Position numbers and translations under genes: made by a program. Shown here piece after piece: positions 16,198-24,315 of a stretch of 51,697 nucleotides of DNA (the first letter of the stretch is position 1; every line of letters begins with the position of its first letter). The stretch comes from Bacillota bacterium (GTDB lineage: Bacteria; Bacillota; Clostridia; Lachnospirales; Lachnospiraceae): contig JAEZUM010000018.1 in assembly GCA_023421075.1 (NCBI GenBank), positions 1 through 51,697 on the forward strand, read 5' to 3'. The notes under the pieces were generated by a model, which did no database searches, was not told where the DNA came from, and saw nothing but the letters and a program-made list of their open reading frames with translations.

Positions 16198-19100
16198 TCA
16201 ACGTTCCTCTGATGCAAACTCCTTCATTGCCACAGACAACATAAGCTTAATTCGGTTCAATTGATTGACACTGGATATTCCGGGATCATAGTCGATCGGC
16301 ATAATATTTGCTCCGGGAAATCGTTCCTTCAACGGTTTAATCATCCCTTTGCCGGTGATATGATTTGGTAAACAAGCCATTGGCTGAACACACAATATAT
16401 TCTTTGTTCCTTGTTCTAAGAACTCCATCATCTCCGCAGTAACCAACCAGCCTTCACCGGTCTGATTGCCAAGTGAAAGCACTGAAGAAGCCATATGAGC
16501 TAATTCATCGATGGGGGTAGGCGCCAGAAAGCGTCTGCTCTTTGCCAGCTCCTCCATCATAATAGTTCGGTATCGTTCAATATAAGCTCTGGCAAAATCA
16601 CTCAGATTACTGTTTAATTTCGACCCGGCAAGATACTTGAATCGGAAGCGTGAATTATAAGTAGAATATAAGAAATAATCCATAAGATCAGGTACAACAG
16701 CCTCAGCTCCTCCTTGTTCAATAATTGTAACAATGTCATTATTGGCAGTTGGATGATACTTCAACAATATCTCCCCCACAACACCAACTCTTGGCTTTGG
16801 TATGTCAGCAACCTCAAGACAATCAAATTCCTGAATGATCCTTCGGATATTATCATGAAATTCTCTTCTGCTTCCTTTCATCACATTATTCTTTGCTCGA
16901 TCCATCCATTTCTCGTACAGAAGCTGTACCGATCCCGGAAAGCATTCGTAGGGTCTGGTATGATTGATCAGACGCATGAAAAGGTCGCCATATATCAATG
17001 CCATAATGCATCGATTAATAAGAGCCGGTGACAGCTTAAAGCCTGGTTGCTTGTCCAGACCAAGCGTATTCAGGGAAATCACAGGCACCTCTGAAAAGCC
17101 CGCCTGCTTCAGTCCAAGCTTCAAAAAAGCTATATAATTGGTGGCTCTGCAGCCTCCACCACTCTGTGTTATAATCACCGAGGTATTACTGACATCATAC
17201 TTACCTGATTTCAATGCTTGAACCAGCTGCCCTATCATAAGAATAGCAGGGAAGCAGGCATCATTGTTCACATACTTAAGGCCTTCATCTACTGCCGTCT
17301 TATCCTTCGCCGGCAGCACCTCCATACGGTAACCGCATGCACTTGCTGCGGCCTGTACCAGTTCAAAATGAATTGGTGCCATCTGAGGTGCCAAAATCGT
17401 ATGTGCCTGCTTCATTTTTCTGGTAAAGATTGCTCTTGGCTCCTCCACACCTAGTGGTGCTACTGAGTAATCCAGCTTGTCCCTCTCTGCCACTGCGGCC
17501 TTCAGAGAACGTATTCTGATTTTAGCCGCACCTAGATTATTTCCTTCATCTATCTTCAACATCGTATAAAGCTTACCACCGTCTTCGAGTATTTCCGCGA
17601 TCTGATCCGATGTAACGGCATCCAGCCCACAGCCAAAGGAATTGAGTTGGATTAGCTCCAGGCATGGCTCCTTGGCTACTAGAGAAGCAGCTCGGTAAAG
17701 CCTGGAATTGTATACCCACTGATCCACAACGCGTAGCTTTTTCCGAAGTGGAGACAGATGTGCGATACTATCCTCAGTCAGTACAGCCATACCATAGGAC
17801 TGAATCAGTTTGGCTATTCCATGATTAATCTCCGGATCTACATGGTAGGGTTTACCACATAGAACAACTCCTTTTTTGTTGTTCTGCTGAAGATAGACCA
17901 GTGTCTCTTCTCCCTTACTCTGAATGTCCCTTTTATACCTATCCCGTTCCGTGGTGGCTGCTTGTATTGCTTGCTTTAATTCCCTTCTACTAATATGGTA
18001 GTTCTCAAACACTTCGAACAACCTCGTGGTCAGCTTTTCTATATTATCAAGGGATAGAAAGGGGTTGATCAGTGTTACATTCCTCTCCTTCAACTCATCG
18101 ATATTATTGCGAACAACCTCAGAATAGGAGATTACTATAGGACAGTTGTAATGATTGCTGGCTTCCTGATACTCCTTCTTCTCATATACAACAGAAGGAT
18201 AGAAGATCGTATCGATTCCTTTCTCAATCAGATTTACGATATGTCCGTGGCAAAGCTTAGCCGGATAACAGGCAGATTCAGAGGGTATCGTCTCCAATCC
18301 CTTTTCATAGAGCTTCTTCGAGGATGGGCTTGAGAGGACAACTCGATATCCCAGGTTATGGAACAGGGTGAACCAGAACGGATAATTCTCGAATTGGTTC
18401 AAGACCCTTGGAATTCCGATCGTACCACGGAACGCCTTCTCTGGTAGAAGTGGCTCATAAGCAAAGGTTCTCTGATACTTGTAATCGTACAGATTGGGCA
18501 ACTGCTCTGAATAGGTCTGTTCCAATCCGCTTCCACGTTCGCACCGATTGCCTGCGATAAAGCTCTCCCCTTGGGGAAACGAATTGATGGTTATGAGACA
18601 ATGATTCATACATTTATCACAACGCCGGTTCGTAGTCTGAACCGAGAACCCTGTTAAAGAAGACTTAGATAACAGAGACGTCTCCTCTCCCTCCACATAA
18701 CGTTCCTTTGCTATCAACGCGGCACCGTAAGCGCCCATAATCCCTGCAATATCCGGTCGCCTCGCCTCCCTTCCCGTGATCAACTCAAAGCAGCGTAGTA
18801 CTGCATCATTGTAGAAGGTGCCTCCCTGAACGACGATATTGGTTCCCATATCTGCTTCGCTACGTATCTTAATCACCTTAAATAAGGCATTCTTTATGAC
18901 TGAATAGGATAGACCGGCCGAGAGATCTGCCAGACTTGCTCCTTCCTTTTGTGCCTGCTTGACCTTAGAATTCATGAAAACAGTGCATTTTGTTCCAAGA
19001 TCCACCGGAGCCTTTGCAAATAAGGCTTCTTTTGCAAATTCTTCGATGGACAGATCCAAGGACTTTGCAAAGCCCTCCAGGAAGGAACCGCAGCCCGAGG

Positions 19101-20439
19101 AACAGGCTTCATTCAACAATATGCTGTTGATCGCACCATTCTTAATCCGAAGACATTTCATGTCCTGACCGCCGATGTCGATAATAAAATCTACCTCCGG
19201 TTGAAAATGCTTCGCTGCTTTATAGTGCGCAATTGTCTCAATCTCACCCAAATCCGCATGAAGCGCAGCTTTCATCAAGGCTTCTCCATAACCGGTCACA
19301 GCACATTTTGCGATTCGTGCCTTGCTTGGTATAAGATCATATAACTCCATCAGAATCGGTACAAGCTTCTTAATCGGCTCTCCATCATTACTGCAATAGT
19401 GAGAATATAGCAGTTGTCCCTCCTCACCGACCAGTGCCACCTTGGTCGTAGTTGAGCCGGCATCAATACCCAGATAGGCATTGCCGGAATATAAGCTTAG
19501 GTTCTCCTTTTCAACCTTAGCACGGTTATGACGTACCCGAAATTCCTGATACTGTTCTTCATTCTCAAACAACGGCTCCAGTAATTTGATGTCTTCCCTG
19601 GTATCCTCCGTGATCTGTTCCACACAGTGTACAAGATAACTCAAACTCATCTCTTTCTCTTTCGTCGAAGACAGTGCAGCACCGATGGCGACATAGATCT
19701 CGGAGTGTTCCGGAGATATCGCCTGATTTTGTTCCAGACTTAGTCTGTCACAGAAACTCTCCCGCAGCTGTGATAAAAAATAAAGAGGACCGCCAAGAAA
19801 TGCAACCTTGCCTCTAATCGGCTTTCCACAGGCCAGACCACCTATGGTCTGATTTACGACAGCCTGCAGGATGGATGCGGCGATATCTTCTCGTCGGACA
19901 CCTTCATTAATGAGTGGCTGTACATCCGTTTTTGCAAACACTCCACAGCGGGATGCAATGGGATAAATCCTACTATGTTTCTTTGCATACTCATTTAGTC
20001 CTTTTGCATCGGTATCCAAAAGGACAGCCATCTGATCGATGAAGGCTCCGGTTCCCCCTGCACAGCTACCATTCATTCGTTGTTCAATCCCACCTCGAAA
20101 ATAAGTAATCTTTGCGTCCTCTCCACCCAGCTCGATTGCAATATCGGTCTCAGGAATATATGTCTGAACTGCTTTACTACAGGCAATCACCTCTTGCACA
20201 AAACCCAGATTAAGCCATTTTGAGACAGACAAGCCTCCGGAACCGGTCATGCAGGTGCGAAGCGGTACTTCTCCAAGCTTTTGATAACATTCCTTCATCA
20301 GCTGCCGAAGGGTAGTCTTAATATCCGATCTATGCCTTCGGTAATCACTATAAATCAATTGATTATGTTCATCCAGCAGTGCCAGCTTAATTGTTGTTGA
20401 CCCTATATCTATTCCAAGCTTATATTTTTTCATGTCCAT
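16198..20439 (-). CDS. Double 2-hydroxyacyl-CoA dehydratase activase-type ATPase fused to dehydratase-like domains
   Basis: A 1413-residue cytoplasmic protein of the BadF/BadG/BcrA/HgdC ATPase superfamily. Two activase domains are in tandem. The first has GIDIGSTTIKLALLDE (about 9-24), NGSCAGGTGAFID with C126, and SRCGVF with C165. The second has GIDAGSTTTKVALVGE (about 324-339), NEACSSGCGSF with C446 and C450, and GTKCTVF with C485. The paired cysteines match those that hold the 4Fe-4S cluster between activase subunits. The remaining 750 residues, with CNRCDKCMNHC-like cysteines, a DUF2229-like region and a C-terminal part related to dehydratase subunits, are typical of the large stand-alone family. 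The substrate and function of these giant proteins are unsettled. The ATG has AGGAGA upstream. No dehydratase genes are adjacent. Confidence 0.88.
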   Translation of the reverse strand: MDMKKYKLGIDIGSTTIKLALLDEHNQLIYSDYRRHRSDIKTTLRQLMKECYQKLGEVPLRTCMTGSGGLSVSKWLNLGFVQEVIACSKAVQTYIPETDIAIELGGEDAKITYFRGGIEQRMNGSCAGGTGAFIDQMAVLLDTDAKGLNEYAKKHSRIYPIASRCGVFAKTDVQPLINEGVRREDIAASILQAVVNQTIGGLACGKPIRGKVAFLGGPLYFLSQLRESFCDRLSLEQNQAISPEHSEIYVAIGAALSSTKEKEMSLSYLVHCVEQITEDTREDIKLLEPLFENEEQYQEFRVRHNRAKVEKENLSLYSGNAYLGIDAGSTTTKVALVGEEGQLLYSHYCSNDGEPIKKLVPILMELYDLIPSKARIAKCAVTGYGEALMKAALHADLGEIETIAHYKAAKHFQPEVDFIIDIGGQDMKCLRIKNGAINSILLNEACSSGCGSFLEGFAKSLDLSIEEFAKEALFAKAPVDLGTKCTVFMNSKVKQAQKEGASLADLSAGLSYSVIKNALFKVIKIRSEADMGTNIVVQGGTFYNDAVLRCFELITGREARRPDIAGIMGAYGAALIAKERYVEGEETSLLSKSSLTGFSVQTTNRRCDKCMNHCLITINSFPQGESFIAGNRCERGSGLEQTYSEQLPNLYDYKYQRTFAYEPLLPEKAFRGTIGIPRVLNQFENYPFWFTLFHNLGYRVVLSSPSSKKLYEKGLETIPSESACYPAKLCHGHIVNLIEKGIDTIFYPSVVYEKKEYQEASNHYNCPIVISYSEVVRNNIDELKERNVTLINPFLSLDNIEKLTTRLFEVFENYHISRRELKQAIQAATTERDRYKRDIQSKGEETLVYLQQNNKKGVVLCGKPYHVDPEINHGIAKLIQSYGMAVLTEDSIAHLSPLRKKLRVVDQWVYNSRLYRAASLVAKEPCLELIQLNSFGCGLDAVTSDQIAEILEDGGKLYTMLKIDEGNNLGAAKIRIRSLKAAVAERDKLDYSVAPLGVEEPRAIFTRKMKQAHTILAPQMAPIHFELVQAAASACGYRMEVLPAKDKTAVDEGLKYVNNDACFPAILMIGQLVQALKSGKYDVSNTSVIITQSGGGCRATNYIAFLKLGLKQAGFSEVPVISLNTLGLDKQPGFKLSPALINRCIMALIYGDLFMRLINHTRPYECFPGSVQLLYEKWMDRAKNNVMKGSRREFHDNIRRIIQEFDCLEVADIPKPRVGVVGEILLKYHPTANNDIVTIIEQGGAEAVVPDLMDYFLYSTYNSRFRFKYLAGSKLNSNLSDFARAYIERYRTIMMEELAKSRRFLAPTPIDELAHMASSVLSLGNQTGEGWLVTAEMMEFLEQGTKNILCVQPMACLPNHITGKGMIKPLKERFPGANIMPIDYDPGISSVNQLNRIKLMLSVAMKEFASEER

Positions 20440-20715
20440 TGTCTCCTAGTATCATATACTGTCATATCCTCCATACTCTGTGTAATAGGTTTATCCAAAG
20501 GATCAAAAGCAGGGTTACAAGCTGCTTGAACCGAGCAAGCTACAAACTCACGGAAAGTTATGTCAGTATGTTTTTCCACACATTTCTTACCTATGTATTA
20601 TGGACGGAATCAAAAAATCCATGCAAATAAAAGAAAGTTTCTCATCCCTTATTAATGAATCGTAAGAACCGATTGGAATCTCTGTCGTTATTATATGTAA
20701 GTATGCTCCGGAATC

Positions 20716-20767
20716 AAAAAGCCGGAATTCCCGATGCCAAGTTAACATGGCAACCGATCATTCCGGC
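20716..20767 (-). terminator. Terminator of the MacB-like operon
   Basis: GCCGGAA (20721-20727) pairs with TTCCGGC (20761-20767) around a loop that holds a second small stem (GCCA...TGGC). On the minus strand T5 (20720-20716) follows. The rest of the interval 20440-20857 shows a GTG-start ORF (see findings) and AT-rich DNA. Confidence 0.65.
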
Positions 20768-20857
20768 TTATTATTATGATGGATGGAAGAAAAAGCATTT
20801 TATTGACTATATATTTATGAAATATATTTATGGTTATATATTTTGCTCTACCTACCA

Positions 20858-21544
20858 TTATTTTTTTAGATCAAGGTTAATTCTTCCGTCCTTAATCTCT
20901 ACGATCCGATCTGCCTTCTCAGCAATTCGTCTGTCATGAGTTATGATCAGGAAGGTTGTTCCAAGCTCCTGATTGATATTACGCATCAGCTCATAGATAT
21001 TCTCTGTTGTATCTGAATCCAGATTACCGGTGGGCTCATCTGCTAGGATAATCTTAGGACTGTTTATCAATGCTCTGGCGATGGCTGTCCTTTGCTGTTG
21101 ACCACCGGACATTTTCGTAGCCAAATTATTCTTAACCTTCTCCAATCCAACCAGCCTCATAGTATCCTCAGCCTTCTTGATAATCTCCTTCGTAATCTTC
21201 TTATTCTGGATGCGGTAAGGCATCAGAACATTCTCTAAGGCCGTGAATTCAGGCAGAAGATAATGAAATTGGAATACAAAACCTAAGGTTCTATTTCTAA
21301 GGTCAGCCAGTTGATTCGATGACATGTTCTTTACCTCTGTTCCATTGATTAGCACATCCCCAGAGGTGGCTTTGTCCAGAGTTCCGATAATATTCAGCAG
21401 AGTACTCTTACCACTGCCGGATTGACCGATAATCGAGTTGAAGGAGCCCTCCTCAAAGGTAAGATTGATATCGTAAAGTACTTGATTTTTAATCTCCGTA
21501 CCATAGATTTTATTCACATTCTTTAGTTCCAGTATCGTATTCAT
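20858..21544 (-). CDS. ABC transporter ATP-binding protein, MacB/LolD type
   Basis: A 228-residue cytoplasmic ATPase. Walker A is GQSGSGKST (residues 40-48), the signature is MSGGQQQRTAIARAL and Walker B is ILADEPTGNLDS, which is the usual signature form of the LolD/MacB/FtsE subfamily. It energises the FtsX-like permease encoded 17 bases upstream. The ATG has GGGAGGAGG. It is the last gene of a three-gene operon that begins with a cobalamin-binding protein, and a terminator follows at 20716-20767. MacB-type systems move lipoproteins, peptides or act as mechanotransmitters rather than classical pumps, so the substrate is open. Confidence 0.92.
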   Translation of the reverse strand: MNTILELKNVNKIYGTEIKNQVLYDINLTFEEGSFNSIIGQSGSGKSTLLNIIGTLDKATSGDVLINGTEVKNMSSNQLADLRNRTLGFVFQFHYLLPEFTALENVLMPYRIQNKKITKEIIKKAEDTMRLVGLEKVKNNLATKMSGGQQQRTAIARALINSPKIILADEPTGNLDSDTTENIYELMRNINQELGTTFLIITHDRRIAEKADRIVEIKDGRINLDLKK

Positions 21545-21561
21545 ATTTTCCTCCTCCCTTC

Positions 21562-22728
21562 CTAATTATTTCTGATGATATCAATCGGGTTCAACTTCGA
21601 GGATCGGAGTGCCGGGAATAAAGCGGCCAGTATGCTGGCGAATACAGCGATTAACCCGGAGAAGGCAATGAATGGATAGCTGATGTATAGATTAATAACA
21701 GGCGTACCATCCGGGTTGAGGGCGAACTTTGTAAATGCCACGGATAATCCAAGTCCCAGCAGTATTCCGAGAATTGCTCCGAAGAAGCCTAAAATCAGTC
21801 CCTCAAAGAGAAAGATATAGCTTGTGGTGGAATTGCGGATACCCATTGCTTTCAGAATACCGATCTGTTTGGATTTCTGGATTACCGTAATTGCTAAGAC
21901 ACTGGCAATGCCGAGTAACACCGAAATCAGAACAAATACCTGAATCATATAGCTGGAGATGCTCTGACCTTGTAATCCGCTTAGAAGTGATTCATTTTGC
22001 CCCTTCCAGTTCTTAACAATGAAGGTATCATCCCCTAACTTATTCACGATGTTGGCTGCAATCTCATCCGCAGAGAAAACCTCCTGCTCCTTCACTTGTA
22101 ACTCAATCGCGGTAATGGTATTCTCCGTTTCAAAGATGTTTTTTACCGAATCCAGTGTCATGATACCCCAGCCTTGATTCAAGCTGGCTACCTGTAAATC
22201 GAAGAAACCGACGATCTTACAGCTTACCGTCTTCTGTCCGGTAGTAGTAATATTAATCTCATCCCCCAGAGATAGACCATATTCCTGCTTCAAATCCACG
22301 CCAAGAATAATCTCGTCCGAATTCTTTGGATATGTACCTTCCTCAATTCGATCGTAAATATCATAGATCGCGTCTGCCTGATCCAGTACAAACCCTCTTA
22401 CCAATAAGGATTGTGATTCCTCACCTACCTCTAAAAAGGCCGGATAATCAGAAGCAACGGATATCTTCTCTATTCTTTCATCCGATTTACGGACTAACTC
22501 AATAATATCTTCGTATTCCTCAATGGTTCCATCCTCTGAGTCGGCTGTTACGGTTATCTGTGAGGAAGCTCCGATGGTCTTCTCCACTAAGCCCTTCTGA
22601 AGACCTTGGATCAGTGAACCGATAAAGATTTGCACCGAAACACCGATCGAGATCCCTAATATGATTAAAAATGTCTGACCCAGATTCGATTTTAAGAATC
22701 TGGTTGCAATACGAAACCCTAACTTCAT
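21562..22728 (-). CDS. ABC transporter permease, FtsX/MacB type
   Basis: A 388-residue membrane protein with the MacB arrangement. It has one N-terminal membrane segment (about 13-35, FLIILGISIGVSVQIFIGSL), a large extracellular domain of about 220 residues (MacB_PCD-like), then three membrane segments in the last 130 residues with ILKAMGIRNSTTSYIFL typical of the FtsX domain. Its ATG overlaps the stop of the cobalamin-binding gene (ATGA at 22728-22725), which implies translational coupling. The ATPase follows 17 bases later. Unlike Gram-negative MacB, the ATPase is not fused. The function is unknown; the coupling suggests that the sensor and the transporter act together. Confidence 0.9.
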   Translation of the reverse strand: MKLGFRIATRFLKSNLGQTFLIILGISIGVSVQIFIGSLIQGLQKGLVEKTIGASSQITVTADSEDGTIEEYEDIIELVRKSDERIEKISVASDYPAFLEVGEESQSLLVRGFVLDQADAIYDIYDRIEEGTYPKNSDEIILGVDLKQEYGLSLGDEINITTTGQKTVSCKIVGFFDLQVASLNQGWGIMTLDSVKNIFETENTITAIELQVKEQEVFSADEIAANIVNKLGDDTFIVKNWKGQNESLLSGLQGQSISSYMIQVFVLISVLLGIASVLAITVIQKSKQIGILKAMGIRNSTTSYIFLFEGLILGFFGAILGILLGLGLSVAFTKFALNPDGTPVINLYISYPFIAFSGLIAVFASILAALFPALRSSKLNPIDIIRNN

Positions 22729-23390
22729 CGTGCCACCTCACCCTCTGCCAATTTCAAAATATCATCATAGGAGCTTGCATAATAATCTGCACCAATCAAC
22801 TTATATTTCTCAGCCTCATCATGAAATGCATGTCCGCCAACCACGATTTTCAGCGGATAATCCAGAGCCTTCTTCAGCTCCTCGATCATCTTCTTCGCTG
22901 CCACCAGATTATAATAATTACTCACGCTGATTGCCACTACCTCGGGCTTGATCACATGGACGGCATTATAGAAATCCTGATACGGTGTGTTACTTCCAAC
23001 ATAAATTGCTTCATAACCACCGATGGTGAAGAAATCTGCTACCATTCTGGCTCCAAGATCATGATATTCCTCCGGAGGGCATAGGATAGCAGCCACTCCT
23101 CGTTTGGAATAACCCAATTCATTTCTTTTCGCAATGACATAGGAATAGCAATTCTCAACAATCGTTCTGACGATGGCTGTCTTAACATGCTCTTTCCAGA
23201 TGCAGATTCTTTGATCAGCCAGCTTACAGGTCATGTTATTCAGAAGCGGGGTCAAGATCTTCGTATACAAGTCAATCACATCTATCTCGCCGGCCTGAAG
23301 CCTTTCCATTATGTACTTAACTGCTTCTTCTTTATTCTCTTCCTCAAAAAACACTTCAAATTGTTTATAGATCGTATCCATTCTAAACAC
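22725..23390 (-). CDS. Cobalamin (B12)-binding domain protein
   Basis: A 221-residue soluble protein made of a helical cap domain (about 1-95) and a Rossmann-like B12 domain. The cobalamin motif appears as EEYHDLGARMVADFF with H110 as the expected lower axial ligand; the usual DxHxxG is ExHxxG here. Downstream VVAISVSNYYNL and KIVVGGHAF match the rest of the B12 fold. The cap contains IWKEHVKTA, and the W-to-EH spacing differs from CarH. There is no catalytic or DNA-binding domain, so a sensory or carrier role is inferred. The start is taken as GTG at 23390 with AAAGG upstream; an ATG three codons later is possible. It heads the operon with the MacB-like transporter and overlaps it by 4 bases. 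Confidence 0.85.
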   Translation of the reverse strand: MFRMDTIYKQFEVFFEEENKEEAVKYIMERLQAGEIDVIDLYTKILTPLLNNMTCKLADQRICIWKEHVKTAIVRTIVENCYSYVIAKRNELGYSKRGVAAILCPPEEYHDLGARMVADFFTIGGYEAIYVGSNTPYQDFYNAVHVIKPEVVAISVSNYYNLVAAKKMIEELKKALDYPLKIVVGGHAFHDEAEKYKLIGADYYASSYDDILKLAEGEVAR

Positions 23391-23491
23391 CCGTGCCTTT
23401 CTTGTTTATTATTATTGGGGTAATACTTAACAGATCCTTGTCTTATATGTTATATTCCCTGTTATCTAATAATTTATCATATATTTATTAG

Positions 23492-23526
23492 ATTTTCAAT
23501 TAAATTTTATAAAATTAATTGAAAAT
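23492..23526. repeat. AT-rich inverted repeat
   Basis: ATTTTCAATTA (23492-23502) and TAATTGAAAAT (23516-23526) are exact inverted copies, and the centre is almost palindromic too. It lies about 100 bp upstream of the cobalamin-binding gene and could be an operator. Confidence 0.5.
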
Positions 23527-23568
23527 ATTTCTTTTTTAAAAACATTAAAATTAGTAACTATTACTATA

Positions 23569-23610
23569 AAAAGCTTCCCGGACTAGCATACTCTAGTCCG
23601 GGAAGCTTTT
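23569..23610 (-). terminator. Terminator of the pgmB operon
   Basis: An exact 18-bp stem (23569-23586 with 23593-23610) around CATACT. On the minus strand TTTTTAT follows. It ends the operon of the discoidin-domain gene. Confidence 0.9.
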
Positions 23611-23624
23611 CCCTACTTATGAAG

Positions 23625-24248
23625 TTATTTACTATAGACCTCAAATTCTGCGATCTGACCGCCTCCGGCGCCGGAATTCTCCGTTATCACCAACTCGACG
23701 AACTGAGCCTCAACCTCCTCGAAGGGAAGCTGTACCTCATTCCCGAGAGCCGGGTCAAAGGTATATTGCTCTGAAGGTATCAACTCAGTAAAATTTTCTC
23801 CGTCCTTACTGATATTGACGGCTATGGTCTGTGTACGCTTACCCCAGATAGCAAGCGGATTTAATGTAAGACGTATGGTATGTATCTTGGTCGGAGCATC
23901 CAGATCAACGGTTAAGGAGTTTGGATATTCTCCGGTTCCCTCCCAGTAAGAAGGTCCGTCACTGGTACCATCTACTGCCTTGGGAGCATTATACACCTGA
24001 GTAAAGCTACTGGCAGTAATCTTCTTACCCAGTGCAACATTTTCACCCTCGGGTAGTATCAGCTTATATTCCTCTACGACGAAGGCAGGATGCTCTTCTG
24101 CCTCCGTCTGCTCTCTTGCTTCTACAACGGTTACATTCGCCGGATTGATGGTTTGCGGTGGCTCCTTTACATAGTTCTTAGCATAATACAATAATCCTAT
24201 GTTTGCTATAATCAGCAATACAATTAATATTCTTCGAACAATCCTCAT
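23625..24248 (-). CDS. Membrane-anchored F5/8 type C (discoidin) domain protein
   Basis: A 207-residue protein with an N-terminal hydrophobic anchor (residues 7-22) and an extracellular remainder. From about residue 70 it reads NVALGKKITASSFTQVYNAP and KAVDG, followed by YWEG, SLTVDLDAPTKIHTIRLTLN and a C-terminal AEFEVYSK. This is the beta-sandwich F5/8 type C (CBM32-like) fold, usually a carbohydrate-binding module. Together with the beta-helix protein encoded 67 bases upstream it would form a cell-surface glycan-handling pair. The ATG has GGAAGG upstream. No catalytic domain is present. It is the last gene of the pgmB operon. Confidence 0.85.
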   Translation of the reverse strand: MRIVRRILIVLLIIANIGLLYYAKNYVKEPPQTINPANVTVVEAREQTEAEEHPAFVVEEYKLILPEGENVALGKKITASSFTQVYNAPKAVDGTSDGPSYWEGTGEYPNSLTVDLDAPTKIHTIRLTLNPLAIWGKRTQTIAVNISKDGENFTELIPSEQYTFDPALGNEVQLPFEEVEAQFVELVITENSGAGGGQIAEFEVYSK

Positions 24249-24315
24249 TGTAATACCTTCCTTTCCTTAACGTAGCAGTCTAAGTTCTGCAGGCTCAAAT
24301 ATGTGTGAAATGCGA

